A DNA stretch of 64,000 nt. Origin: DATJGR01 sp963812255 (lineage in GTDB: Bacteria; Pseudomonadota; Gammaproteobacteria; Pseudomonadales; Azotimanducaceae). Of this stretch, positions 6,398 through 15,918 are shown piece by piece (the first letter of the stretch is position 1; each line of letters begins with the position of its first letter). The stretch covers positions 372,001-436,000 of the forward strand of contig CAWEUM010000003.1 of NCBI GenBank assembly GCA_963812255.1. The letters are read 5' to 3'. A program made the translations under genes and the position numbers. The notes beneath the pieces are model-generated. The model was not told the origin of the DNA, searched no databases, and was given only the letters and a program-made list of their open reading frames with translations.

Positions 6398-9052
6398 TCA
6401 CCGAGCGAAGCGCTTTTCCACACGATCGGTGACGTTTTCTGCGGCCCGCAGGCTCTCGAGCAACGCCGGCAGGCTTTCGTTCAGATTCAGATTGAATTGA
6501 ATCACGCGGCCCTGCTCTACGGTGGGATTGCGACCTTGCAATCGGACGCCAAGTGTCAGCGCCCCATCCGCCGCGAGCGCTACGTTTGCATCCAGGGTGT
6601 CGTAACGAAAATCTTCGAGCGCGCGGAACGCGAAACCAAATCCGGATTGTGCGACCATCGTAGATGCAGCTGCCCCTTTGTACATCAGGGTGCCACCCGG
6701 GGGCCGCGCGGCGACGCGCCCGCCGCGCACCGTGAAGGCTTCGCCATCGATGGCGACCGGCAGCGTTCCGTCCAGCACGCCGCTGCCTTTGACATCGTCG
6801 CCTTCCAATGCGAGCACGTCTGGAAGGGAAACGCCACTGAGGATGATCGTTGGCGCGCTCTTGTCGCTCGCGATCTCGTAGCTGAATTTGCTGGCCGAAA
6901 ATCGGCCGCCCAATACCGAACCGGATAGATCACGTATCGAAGCGATACCGTCCGACGCCGCCAGACCCAGCGACACGTTCGTCAACGGGAAGCCGATGTC
7001 GATTGCGTCGATCGAAATCTTCGAATCGGCCACCGCATACGACCGCGTGTCGATCTTCAGCGGCAGGTCCATCGAGAGTCCGCTGATGGCGTAGTCCTCG
7101 TAGTGGGCGCGGCGTCCATCAATTCGGACATGGCCTCTCGCGCTGTATTCGAGCGCCTTCGACGCGTTCCAGCGACCATCCAACGCGAATGCAACGCTGC
7201 CCTCGTCCAGATCGTACGGCGCGCCAAATCCAGGCAACTGGGTCGCCAGCAACGGCTTGGCCGTCCGCCAGTTCCCGCTGAGTGAGAACGTACCGGTCGC
7301 CTTCGATAGATCGTGAGATACGGTCACGCGCAGTGGCAGAGCATCCAATCCAGGGTGGCTGCGAACCTCTGCCGATCCGGTGAGGGTATCTCCATCGAGT
7401 GCTGCGCGGTCGACGGCAACCGACAGGCGGCTCAACGAAATTCGATGCGTACCGACGCTGATCGGCGCCAATGCGACCTTCAAATCGACGGGATCAATGC
7501 TGAGGCGCGCTTGCATCGGATCCCAGATCACCGTCAGCCGCCGAGCTGTGGATACATCAATCCCTTCGCCGGTCAGTGCGATATGCACGCCCGAATCGAA
7601 AGACATCTTGACCAGCTCGCCCAGCACATAGGTGCCTTTTAGGGAGACTTCGAACGGTTGCTTCGAAAGCCGGCCGGCCAGATTCAAATCGATGCGCCCC
7701 TTTCCAGACATGTTTGGGCCGGATGTGCTCTGCTGCGCAGCGTCGTTTACCAACGGCCAACCCACCGTACCTTCGAAACCCGCATCGACGTGGCCTCGGG
7801 GTTGTGCCAGGCCGAGCGACTCGGTCACGATCTGAAGCACCTTGCCGCTCAACACAAGCCGCGCCTTCATCGATACGCTCTGTGCACCTTCAGGCACACC
7901 GGTCGCCGACACGATTGGCGCTCTATCGAGTCCGGCGAGGGCAAGCTCGAAGCTCCGATCTGCCCTGTATACACCGCTCGGCCGAACCGCAATCGTTTTG
8001 CCGGCCGTTGTGAGTGTGGCGATCAGGCCGTCGCCGATGCGCAGAGTGCCTTGCGCATAATCTATTTCGACGTCCCGATCACTCTTCACCGATACCCGAG
8101 GCCCGAGTTTTACCCGCTCGCCGGCGCGCACCAACTCGGGCACGTCGGCCTGCACCGCACTACCGGCGTTGATCCGTGCCTCAACGTTTCCATCGGCGAT
8201 CGTGAACGCGCCAGCCGCGCTGGCCTTCAATCCAGCGACAACCGGCGCCGAACCATCCAACTGCAACCGATAGCCACCCGTGCCACTGATCTGCTTCCAT
8301 GCATCGGCTGCGGAAAGCGGCCAGGGTGCACGGGCGTGAATCTCTGCGTGCACGCTTCCCGATACCTGCGGCAGGCCGACGTAGGCTGCCGCAAGCGAGA
8401 GCGGTCGACCGAATAGCGCAATGCGTCCATCGAACGTCATCACGTTACGCGCCGCAGGTACACCGGTCAGCATCCCGATCGGTTTCGTAGAACCTTGCTC
8501 CAGCAGCCCAATCGCCAGGCGCCCGTCGGGATTCGCGGTCCCACGAACAGTCAGCGGCAACGCGAGCAGAGGGCTGTCGATGCGCATCTCGAGCCGCAGT
8601 TCGGTCGGGTCCAGCGAAACGCTGCCGCGTGCCGCCACGGCCGGCGAGGCATTGGAGATCGCGAGTTGCGAGATGCGCAGATGGCGTGTTGGTAGCAACG
8701 CCCAGAACGCGGGCATCTCGATTGATGTTGTCGCGGCAAGCGGCGTTTCGGTTTTGCGCGCGACGCGAACCGTCAGCGCATCGATCACAACGGATTCGAC
8801 CTCCCCCCGAAAGATCGCCAGGCCGTACGCGACGTGCGCACGGCTGCCAAGAATCGTCATGTCTCCTGTTTTCAGTTCAAACTCGGCGATGTCGATCCCA
8901 TGCCAGCGCGGATAGCCAAACGAAAATTCGCTGCTCTCGATGCCCCAACGAGCCAACACAGGTGGCAACGCACGCGCCATCAGCCATGGCGAGACGCCGT
9001 ACAGTACGGCGAGCACCGCGACGAAACCCAGCGCCACGCGCCGGGCGATCAC
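6398..9052 (-). CDS. ydbH: YdbH-family intermembrane lipid-transport bridge protein
   Basis: An 884-residue AsmA-like/bridge-like protein, nearly the same length as E. coli YdbH. One N-terminal membrane anchor (about residues 5-23) is followed by a long repetitive beta-rich periplasmic region, with the typical family ending RVIQFNLNLNESLPALLESLRAAENV. AsmA-like proteins form a hydrophobic groove along which phospholipids pass to the outer membrane. The GTG start overlaps the mltD stop by four bases (GTGA), so translation is coupled to the transglycosylase. Next downstream are ynbE and ydbL, the known partners. Confidence 0.9.
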   Translation of the reverse strand: MIARRVALGFVAVLAVLYGVSPWLMARALPPVLARWGIESSEFSFGYPRWHGIDIAEFELKTGDMTILGSRAHVAYGLAIFRGEVESVVIDALTVRVARKTETPLAATTSIEMPAFWALLPTRHLRISQLAISNASPAVAARGSVSLDPTELRLEMRIDSPLLALPLTVRGTANPDGRLAIGLLEQGSTKPIGMLTGVPAARNVMTFDGRIALFGRPLSLAAAYVGLPQVSGSVHAEIHARAPWPLSAADAWKQISGTGGYRLQLDGSAPVVAGLKASAAGAFTIADGNVEARINAGSAVQADVPELVRAGERVKLGPRVSVKSDRDVEIDYAQGTLRIGDGLIATLTTAGKTIAVRPSGVYRADRSFELALAGLDRAPIVSATGVPEGAQSVSMKARLVLSGKVLQIVTESLGLAQPRGHVDAGFEGTVGWPLVNDAAQQSTSGPNMSGKGRIDLNLAGRLSKQPFEVSLKGTYVLGELVKMSFDSGVHIALTGEGIDVSTARRLTVIWDPMQARLSIDPVDLKVALAPISVGTHRISLSRLSVAVDRAALDGDTLTGSAEVRSHPGLDALPLRVTVSHDLSKATGTFSLSGNWRTAKPLLATQLPGFGAPYDLDEGSVAFALDGRWNASKALEYSARGHVRIDGRRAHYEDYAISGLSMDLPLKIDTRSYAVADSKISIDAIDIGFPLTNVSLGLAASDGIASIRDLSGSVLGGRFSASKFSYEIASDKSAPTIILSGVSLPDVLALEGDDVKGSGVLDGTLPVAIDGEAFTVRGGRVAARPPGGTLMYKGAAASTMVAQSGFGFAFRALEDFRYDTLDANVALAADGALTLGVRLQGRNPTVEQGRVIQFNLNLNESLPALLESLRAAENVTDRVEKRFAR

Positions 9053-11070
9053 GCGCCCGGGCTCGCCAGAACCGGAATGACGACTCGCGTCGAGGACCTC
9101 ACCCGCGCCAGATCGAGATCCGGGTTGTACTGCCGCAGCAGCCAGATCGGCACGTCGTAGCGCTGTCCCGCGAGCACCCAGATCGACTCACCGGACCTCA
9201 CGACATGCTCGCTGGTCGAGACGATCTGATGGTCTGCGAAAAACTGTTCCTGCAACGCCCTGTGATATGCCAGACGCGCCGCTTCGAACTGTTCGGTGCT
9301 CACTTTGGAGAAGTCGAGCTTCAGGCGCCCGCCGACACGCACCGTCGAGGTGTGATGCATGTGATTGAGCGTGCGCAATACACTCGTCCGGATGCCGAGC
9401 CAATCCGCGTAGTGACCGATGGTCTCGTCTTCCTGAACACGTATCGTGCGATCGTCGGAGACCGTGTAGTCGCTGGGATCGGCGGCCAGTTGCTGCTGCT
9501 CCATCGCAACCGCTTCGACAGCTTTCGCATTGCCACCCTTCGCCTTCGATGCGGTCGCCAGATCCCGTCCTGAACCGACAGCGTCGTCGCCGGCGTCCGC
9601 ATCGATATCCGAACCGGCTTCAGCGACCGTATCAGGTACAGTGTCTGCGTCAGATACCGTTTCCACTTCGTCGACCGAATCAGTGGGTGGCGGTGGCGCA
9701 TCTGCCAGTGCAACCGCAACCGCGACCGCCGGCGGTGCGGCGCTCTGCGAAACTCCGGCCGGCAGGATCAGTTTCTGGCCCGCCCTGATCCGCGCCGCGC
9801 TCACCAGGTTGTTGATCGCAACGAGTTGGGACACACGCGCGCCGTAACGCGGCGCAATCGATGAGAGCGTCTCGCCACGCTGAACGACGTGGAACAGATC
9901 CGGTGTCTGCTTCGAATCCCACCTATCGGGCGGCACCGAAGCCAGCAGAACCTTCGGATCGCCAGCCGACAGCGGCACGCGAAATTCATAACCTTTCGGG
10001 ACCCTCTTCGCACCGTTCCACACCGTCTCTCTGAGACTGGGGTTGATCGGTACCAGTCTCTCTTGCGGAACGCCCAACGACTTCACAAGTGTGGGGACGT
10101 CGATGTATTGCGGGATGACCATCACCCGGCTGTTGTCCGGTGCATGACGATCGAACACTCCGAAATAGCGCTTTGGATCGTTGTCGATGTCGACTGCCGC
10201 CAACAACGCCGCGTAAAAGTTGCGCGACGCGAAGCCGAAACTACGGCTCTTGTACCTGCTTACGATCGCCGCGATGTCGTCGGTACCGACCTGCGCGACG
10301 GCACGCCGCATTCCGGAAGCGCCATGGTTGTACGCAGTAATTGCGAGCGGCCACGCGCCGGTCACCTCATAGTTCTGCCGCATCAACAACGCCGCGGCGG
10401 CGGTCGACTTGTACGGATCGAGGCGTTCATCGACGACGTTGTCGATGCGCATGAAGCGCCGCCCGGTGGAGCGCATGAACTGCCACATGCCAGCAGCGCC
10501 GACTTTCGAGTAGGCGGCCGGATTGAACGACGATTCGACGTGCGGCAGTGACGCGATCTCCTGCGGCAATCCGGCATCGGACATCGTCTTCCTGATGAAT
10601 TGACGCCAAGCGCCCGAACGGATCAGGCCGGCCCGGAACTTATCGGCCTGTCCCAACTGGAATCGCACTCGGTTGGCCGCGTTCGCCAGCGCGCGTGGAT
10701 CGATGTTCGGACCCCACAACGCCATGACGCGCTGCTCGGCAGCGCTGAGGTCGTGGCGTTTGCCGCCGGCAACCGCTTTCAGCGCACGAACGTACTGATC
10801 GGCCGCATTGCGTGCGGAGGCCCGACGAGCCCGGTCACTCGAACTGGACAGTCGGACAGTTTCGTAGACGATGTCGAGATGCTCATCGTCGTGAATAAAG
10901 CCCTCGTTGGTCGTGATTTCAGTGTAGACACGGCGCCAGAAATCGATCGCCGGCTGCAATGACGCGGGACGCGCCAACGACCCGGCCGTCGCGGGCTCGC
11001 CTGTTGCGAGTGCAATCGGCGGACCCAGGCACAGTGGCAGCATCAGTAGAAGAGACAGGCGCAACATCAT
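9049..11070 (-). CDS. mltD: Membrane-bound lytic murein transglycosylase D with three LysM domains
   Basis: A 673-residue exported peptidoglycan lytic transglycosylase. It has an N-terminal signal (MLRLSLLLMLPLCLGPPIALA), an SLT domain with the catalytic Glu in LPHVESSFNPAAYS followed by GAAGMWQFM and the AYNHGASG motif, then three LysM repeats (starting near FHVVQRGETLSSIA, IRVQEDETIGHYA and HVVRSGESIWVLA). The first two LysM repeats are separated by an acidic Asp/Val/Thr linker of roughly 80 residues, and total length exceeds the E. coli protein by about 200 residues. No lipobox is obvious, so it may be soluble or anchored only by its signal. It is the first gene of the operon that includes ydbH-ynbE-ydbL. 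Confidence 0.93.
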   Translation of the reverse strand: MMLRLSLLLMLPLCLGPPIALATGEPATAGSLARPASLQPAIDFWRRVYTEITTNEGFIHDDEHLDIVYETVRLSSSSDRARRASARNAADQYVRALKAVAGGKRHDLSAAEQRVMALWGPNIDPRALANAANRVRFQLGQADKFRAGLIRSGAWRQFIRKTMSDAGLPQEIASLPHVESSFNPAAYSKVGAAGMWQFMRSTGRRFMRIDNVVDERLDPYKSTAAAALLMRQNYEVTGAWPLAITAYNHGASGMRRAVAQVGTDDIAAIVSRYKSRSFGFASRNFYAALLAAVDIDNDPKRYFGVFDRHAPDNSRVMVIPQYIDVPTLVKSLGVPQERLVPINPSLRETVWNGAKRVPKGYEFRVPLSAGDPKVLLASVPPDRWDSKQTPDLFHVVQRGETLSSIAPRYGARVSQLVAINNLVSAARIRAGQKLILPAGVSQSAAPPAVAVAVALADAPPPPTDSVDEVETVSDADTVPDTVAEAGSDIDADAGDDAVGSGRDLATASKAKGGNAKAVEAVAMEQQQLAADPSDYTVSDDRTIRVQEDETIGHYADWLGIRTSVLRTLNHMHHTSTVRVGGRLKLDFSKVSTEQFEAARLAYHRALQEQFFADHQIVSTSEHVVRSGESIWVLAGQRYDVPIWLLRQYNPDLDLARVRSSTRVVIPVLASPGA

Positions 11071-11179
11071 GCGGGCACATCAAGACCGAAGACGCGGCGC
11101 ATTTCAAGGGTCGGATTGTGACGTGGCCGCAACGTCTCTATCCTGCGCGCAGTTCCAATTCGAGGCAGTGCTGCATTTC

Positions 11180-12325
11180 ATGTCGTGGTCAACATTGCAA
11201 AATCTGCTCCGCGCGGTTTGCGTCGCGTCACTATTCAGCATCGGTTGGACGCACGCCGGCGCCACCGAAACCGGCAAAGCAACGCTTCAGGGCGGCAGCA
11301 ACGATGCGGATGGTTGGGTCGAGGTCGCCCCCGAAGGCGCGACTTGTTGGGATGGTTCCCCCTGGCATTTCTGGTATCGCGGCGGTAGCGCAGAAAAGCT
11401 CGCGATCTGGTTCGAAGGCGGCGAGGCGTGCTGGAACGCGACATTGTGCGCCGCCACCGCCAGGACGCCGCCGACGCTTGCCGCCCACCCACCCCGGTTG
11501 CACGGCCTGTTCGATGCGAACCGTGCAGACAATCCGCTGCATGATTTCAGTGTCGTGCTGTTACCCGAATGCACAGGTGATGCGCACATCGGCCGCCGCT
11601 CGGTCGACTATCCGCGAGCCGATGGGACCCTTCATTTCGCGCACGAGGGAGCCCGCAATACCCTGGCCGCTCTGGACTGGCTGAAATCACGCGGATTCGA
11701 TCCGAATACGCTGTTCGTCAGCGGCGCAGGCGACGGCGCGATCGGCGCGGCATACTGGAGCGTCGAGGTCGGTGATCGCTGGCCCGCTGCGCAATTGATC
11801 ACGCTCGGTGATTCCGCCGGCGGCTATCGTTCGCTTGGTGCCAACACGGCGCTTCGCCAGTGGGGCGTGCTCGACGGGCTGCCCGATCTGCCCGTGTACC
11901 GGGATCCGGAGCGCGTGTACTTCGAGTCGTTCTACATCGCCGCAGCACAACGCCATCCAAAGGCGCGGCTCGGACAAGTGAACTTTGCCAACGACGCCGT
12001 ACAGCGCCGCTTCATGTCGTTGTTGGGAACGCCGACCACGCGCCTGACCAAGCCGTTGACCTGTAATCTGAACGAGGTACGAATCGATGCACCGGGATTC
12101 CACAGCTTCATCTATCCCGGCACGCGCCATGTCGTATTGCGGACCGACGCGGTGTACACCACCCGCTGCGAAGGACAGAGTCTCGTCGGCTGGGTCAGCG
12201 ATCTGATCACGGGCCACCCGCTGGAGAACCGCTGGTGCGATGGCACGACGCAGACGCTGGCGAGCCCGGTTGCGAATCCCGCGACGCGTTCGCTGACGAG
12301 TTCAAAGAAGACACCCGGCCTCTAG
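11180..12325 (+). CDS. Pectinacetylesterase/Notum-family protein lacking the serine nucleophile
   Basis: A 381-residue exported protein (signal about residues 1-28, ending near THAGA). The family pattern of plant pectinacetylesterase and animal Notum is visible: FEGGEACWN early, LLPECTGDAHIG, a VSGAGDGAIG nucleophile elbow, LGDSAGGYRS carrying the conserved Asp, and PGTRHVV with the conserved His. The usual GxSAG nucleophile serine falls on Gly184, with Asp next to it, so the catalytic Ser appears absent while Asp and His remain. It may be a pseudoenzyme or bind ligand only. ATG at 11180 gives a clean signal peptide; longer upstream frames overlap mltD's 5' end and are disfavoured. Confidence 0.75.
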   Translation: MSWSTLQNLLRAVCVASLFSIGWTHAGATETGKATLQGGSNDADGWVEVAPEGATCWDGSPWHFWYRGGSAEKLAIWFEGGEACWNATLCAATARTPPTLAAHPPRLHGLFDANRADNPLHDFSVVLLPECTGDAHIGRRSVDYPRADGTLHFAHEGARNTLAALDWLKSRGFDPNTLFVSGAGDGAIGAAYWSVEVGDRWPAAQLITLGDSAGGYRSLGANTALRQWGVLDGLPDLPVYRDPERVYFESFYIAAAQRHPKARLGQVNFANDAVQRRFMSLLGTPTTRLTKPLTCNLNEVRIDAPGFHSFIYPGTRHVVLRTDAVYTTRCEGQSLVGWVSDLITGHPLENRWCDGTTQTLASPVANPATRSLTSSKKTPGL

Positions 12326-12350
12326 CAGCCAATCCATCACCGGAGCGATC

Positions 12351-13100
12351 ATGAAACAGGGCCACATCGTCATCGTGTCGATCGTCTGGTGTCTTGCCGG
12401 ACTGCTTTCCCCCACAGCACACGCCACGGACCTCGCGGCGGGCGACGCAGCACCGCCCTTCTCGCTCGAGGGTACGGACGGCAAGACCTATTCACTGGCC
12501 GACTTCACAGGCAAGCAGGCGGTCGTACTTGCCTGGTATCCGAAGGCCTATACGAGCGGCTGCACGATCGAATGCAAATCTCTAGCCGAGCACGGCGATC
12601 TGATTCGACACTATGACGTCACATATTTCATGGCGAGTGTCGATCCGATCGACAAGAACAAAGGCTTCGCGGCCGAACAGAAAGCCGATTTTCCGTTGTT
12701 GTCGGATCCGACCAAAGCGACTGCGCGCGCCTACGGCGTGCTGAACATGATGGGCATCGCGAACCGGGTCACGTTCGTCATCGGTGCCGACGGCAAGATC
12801 CTGTCGATCGACCGCAAGGTCAATCCAGCCACCGCTGCACAGGACATCGCCACGACGCTCGGCACGCTTGGCGTACCGACACGCGATACCGAAGCCGGCG
12901 AAGGGGCGGCCGCGCAATGCGCGTCACTCGAACGGCAATACGATGTCGCGGAGAAGTCCTCGGTAACGGCCGACAAGCTCCGCAAGGCCGAACTGCGGCG
13001 TACGGAGGGTTCCGACCTGTGCGCGCAAGGCAAGACCAACAGCGGCATCAATACGCTGAAGGCCGCGCTAAAGGACATCGGCATCGAACCCACGCACTGA
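12351..13100 (+). CDS. Exported PrxQ/BCP-type peroxiredoxin with C-terminal extension
   Basis: A 249-residue thiol peroxidase carrying a signal peptide (about residues 1-25, ending AHA), so it should act in the periplasm. The peroxidatic motif YPKAYTSGCTIEC contains C71 and a second Cys four residues on (C75), the arrangement of PrxQ enzymes with an intrahelical resolving cysteine. The peroxiredoxin fold ends near residue 175; the last 70 residues are an extra helical segment with two more cysteines and no family I know. ATG 12351 has a CGGAG site. It follows the esterase-like gene by 25 bases and may share its transcript. Confidence 0.88.
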   Translation: MKQGHIVIVSIVWCLAGLLSPTAHATDLAAGDAAPPFSLEGTDGKTYSLADFTGKQAVVLAWYPKAYTSGCTIECKSLAEHGDLIRHYDVTYFMASVDPIDKNKGFAAEQKADFPLLSDPTKATARAYGVLNMMGIANRVTFVIGADGKILSIDRKVNPATAAQDIATTLGTLGVPTRDTEAGEGAAAQCASLERQYDVAEKSSVTADKLRKAELRRTEGSDLCAQGKTNSGINTLKAALKDIGIEPTH

Positions 13101-13172
13101 ACGCGTCTCCGGACAGCGGCCCTCCACTGACGTACCATCGACGCGCACGCAGGGGCTGGGGAGATCTCGTCG

Positions 13173-14453
13173 ATGCAGCAACACGGCGCCGCGCTGCGGC
13201 TGACACAGTACTGGCCGCGACGGTACACGCTCGTTCTGTTGTCGTTTGGCGCGGTGTTCATCTGCTACATGGACCGAGTCAACATCTCGGTCGCGATCAT
13301 TCCGATGGCCGCCGAACTCGGTTGGGATCCGGCGACGCAGGGTACTGTGTTATCCGCGTTCTTCCTGGGCTATCTGGCAACGCAGGTCATAGGCGGGCGT
13401 CTGGCGGATCGCTTCGGCGGCAAAGTGGTGCTCGGCATTGGTGTGGTGTCGTGGTCGTTGTTCACGATGCTCACCCCGTTCGCCGCGTTCGGCGGACTCA
13501 CCGCGCTGCTGTTCGCGCGGGTCGGTATGGGAATCGGTGAGGGTGTCACGTTTCCATCGATCTACAGCCTGTTCGGCCGCTGGCTGCCGAAGGCCGAGAG
13601 TGCACGCGCGATCGGCGTCATCTTCTCGGCAATCCCGCTGGGCAGCGTATTCGCACTGCTGATCACGCCGGCCATCGTCATCCATTGGGGCTGGCCGTGG
13701 GCGTTCTATTCGTTCGGCACGGCCGGTCTTGTCTGGTGGTGGTTCTGGCACACGCGCATCACTGCGAACCCCGAAATGCACCCGACGATCTCCGCGCACG
13801 AACGTAGCGCGATCGCGTTGAATCCGAGCGAGTCGCAGCAGAGCCCAACCCTACGCCAACTCCTCAGTTGCGCGCCGGTGTGGGCCATCATCGTGGGGCA
13901 TTTCTGTACCAACTGGGGCGGCTACGTGCTGCTCGCATGGATGCCGACGTACATCACCAAAGGGCTCGGGGTCGACTTCGCCTCCGTCGGCTTGTTCGCG
14001 GTCATTCCGTCGCTGTGCTCGTTTCTGTTCCTCAATGTCGCCGGTTGGTTCGCGGATCGATTGATCAGGCGCGGTTGGGACGTCACCACCGCGCGCAAGA
14101 CAATGCAGACGATCGGCTTCGGTGGCGCTGCGACGACCTTGATGTTCGTCGGCTACATTCACGATGCGCCGGCTGCGATCGCGTTGATGTCGCTGGGCAG
14201 CATCCTCGGTGCCTGCGCGGCCGGCGGCTTCGGCGTCAATCATCTCGACTTGGCGCCACGTTACGCGGGCGTGCTGATGGGTCTGTCGAACACCGCGGGC
14301 ACCATACCCGGCATCATCGGCGTCTACGTCAGCGGCCTGATTCTGAGTTACACGAATTCGTGGACGCTGGTATTTCAGGTCGCGGCCGGCATCTATCTGT
14401 TCGGCATGGTGTTCTATCTGATCTTTGCGAGCGGCAAGCGCCTGTTCGACTGA
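13173..14453 (+). CDS. MFS transporter, ACS (anion:cation symporter) type
   Basis: A 426-residue inner-membrane permease with 12 predicted helices. The N-terminal signature YMDRVNISVAI and the loop 2-3 motif GGRLADRFGGK are those of the anion:cation symporter group that includes organic-acid and sugar-acid carriers (SLC17-like). A second-half GWFADRLIRRG loop matches the repeated MFS motif. Start ATG 13173 lies after a GGGGAGA stretch. Substrate cannot be read from sequence. The gene is convergent with dinB, only 11 bases apart. Confidence 0.88.
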   Translation: MQQHGAALRLTQYWPRRYTLVLLSFGAVFICYMDRVNISVAIIPMAAELGWDPATQGTVLSAFFLGYLATQVIGGRLADRFGGKVVLGIGVVSWSLFTMLTPFAAFGGLTALLFARVGMGIGEGVTFPSIYSLFGRWLPKAESARAIGVIFSAIPLGSVFALLITPAIVIHWGWPWAFYSFGTAGLVWWWFWHTRITANPEMHPTISAHERSAIALNPSESQQSPTLRQLLSCAPVWAIIVGHFCTNWGGYVLLAWMPTYITKGLGVDFASVGLFAVIPSLCSFLFLNVAGWFADRLIRRGWDVTTARKTMQTIGFGGAATTLMFVGYIHDAPAAIALMSLGSILGACAAGGFGVNHLDLAPRYAGVLMGLSNTAGTIPGIIGVYVSGLILSYTNSWTLVFQVAAGIYLFGMVFYLIFASGKRLFD

Positions 14454-14464
14454 CGCGGTGGTGC

Positions 14465-15688
14465 TCAGGCGTCGTCTTCCTCATCGAGGAAGTCGAGGTT
14501 TGGCGCGATGCGATTGACTACGCCGTCTCGCAGACCGCTCGCGCGGCGCACCGCGTCGCGGCCGAATCGTGTCGTCAGCGAGTCGATGGTGGCCTCGAGA
14601 CGCCGCTGACGCTGATCGTCACTGAAGATGTCCAGCTGAGCGTCGTCGGCAATACGCACCAGGTCATACGCTGCAAGACCCACCAGCCTGAACGGACCCG
14701 GATCGTCGAACTCGTCGAGCAACTTCAGCGCCGTCGCGTGCAGACTGGCGGCGACATCGGTGGAGCGAGTCAGCCTGCATTGACGCGTGAGCAACTTGAA
14801 GTCGGCGGTCTTCAGTTTCACGCGCACACCCGACGCGACATATCCGCGACGGCGCAGCCGTCGCCCGACGTCGTCGGCCGAATGATGCAGATGCAGCACG
14901 ATGTCCGCGCGACGATGCACGTCGTGCGCGAGCGTGCGATCCGACCCGATGCTCTTCGATCGCCGCGATACCGCGACCTCTCGCGGATCTTGCCCGTGCG
15001 CGAGCGCGTGGAACCGACGACCCATCAAGCCCAGTTGTTCATCGAGGTATTCGGCCGGCGCGGCGGCAATGTCGCCGATCGTGTTGAATCCGAGCATGGT
15101 CAGGCGTTGCTGTGTCTTCGCGCCCGCACCCCACAATCGCGACACCGGCATCGGTGCGAGCCATTGCATCGCCTCGTGTGGCGGCACTACGATCAATCCG
15201 TCAGGTTTGCCGAAATCGCTCGCCACTTTCGCTACGTATTTGGTGCCGGAGACCCCCACTGAGACGATCAGTCCGGTGGCATCCTTCACGGCATCTTTCA
15301 GTTTGCGTCCAATCGACATCGGTGGCCCGAACAGGTGCTCACTACCCGACATATCGAGAAACGCCTCGTCGAGGCTCAGCGCTTCGACATCGGGCGAAAA
15401 GTCGCCGAATACACTCATCACCTGTTCCGAAATTTCCGTATAGCGTTCAAACCGCGGCGGCACGATCAGCGCGGTGGGGCACAGCCGCCGAGCGCGCGCC
15501 ATCGGCATCGCGCTGGCAACGCCGGACGGGCGCGCCTCGTAGCTGGCGGTCAGTACGACACCGCGTTGGCTGTTCGGCCCGATCAGCAACGGCCGCCCCC
15601 GCAACGACGGATCGTCGAGTTGTTCCACCGATGCATAGAATGCGTCCATGTCGGCGTGCGCGATGATGCGGGGCCAGGTGCGCTTCAT
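14465..15688 (-). CDS. dinB: DNA polymerase IV
   Basis: A 407-residue Y-family translesion polymerase. Catalytic carboxylates are seen in HADMDAFYASVEQ and SLDEAFLDMS; the palm motif SVGVSGTKYVAKVASDFGKPDG and the helix-hairpin-helix region around LWGAGAKTQQRLTMLG are intact. A beta-clamp-binding motif QLDIF occurs in the little-finger region. ATG 15688 gives MKRTWPRIIAHADMD, a normal N-terminus; seven extra residues upstream are unlikely. No LexA box could be recognised confidently upstream. Confidence 0.95.
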   Translation of the reverse strand: MKRTWPRIIAHADMDAFYASVEQLDDPSLRGRPLLIGPNSQRGVVLTASYEARPSGVASAMPMARARRLCPTALIVPPRFERYTEISEQVMSVFGDFSPDVEALSLDEAFLDMSGSEHLFGPPMSIGRKLKDAVKDATGLIVSVGVSGTKYVAKVASDFGKPDGLIVVPPHEAMQWLAPMPVSRLWGAGAKTQQRLTMLGFNTIGDIAAAPAEYLDEQLGLMGRRFHALAHGQDPREVAVSRRSKSIGSDRTLAHDVHRRADIVLHLHHSADDVGRRLRRRGYVASGVRVKLKTADFKLLTRQCRLTRSTDVAASLHATALKLLDEFDDPGPFRLVGLAAYDLVRIADDAQLDIFSDDQRQRRLEATIDSLTTRFGRDAVRRASGLRDGVVNRIAPNLDFLDEEDDA

Positions 15689-15735
15689 GACACCGATCGT
15701 AGCGCGCAATCAGGCAGGAGTGGGGCATGGTCGCG

Positions 15736-15843
15736 ATGGGGGGATCTGCTATGCGTCGGACCCTCCGGCGCCAGGGACGGCGCGGACGAGCCTCCAGGGA
15801 CGGGAATTGCGGCGTGTCCGACGCACTGCAGATCCGCCCCCAT
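15736..15843 (+). repeat. REP-like intergenic palindromic element (imperfect inverted repeat)
   Basis: Two arms, 15736-15760 (ATGGGGGGATCTGC... ending TGCGTCGGA) and 15817-15843 (TCCGACGCA...GCAGATCCGCCCCCAT), are near-perfect reverse complements around a 56-base centre that itself repeats CCAGGGACGG twice (15771-15780 and 15794-15803). The unit lies in the 230-base gap between divergent dinB and the MsnO8-type gene. The layout resembles dispersed REP/BIME-type elements of proteobacteria; only one copy is in this window, so the repeat nature is inferred. Confidence 0.5.
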
Positions 15844-15918
15844 CACCCCAACTAAAGCTTGAAAATTCGAGGGGGACATTCAGAGTGCATTCGCAGAGTT
15901 CAAGAAGGCTTGGTGCGG

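Noticed and set aside
11811..11828. GDSAGG in the pectinacetylesterase-like protein as its nucleophile elbow
   Set aside because: In the family alignment this segment corresponds to the conserved Asp motif; the elbow is the earlier VSGAGDGAIG.
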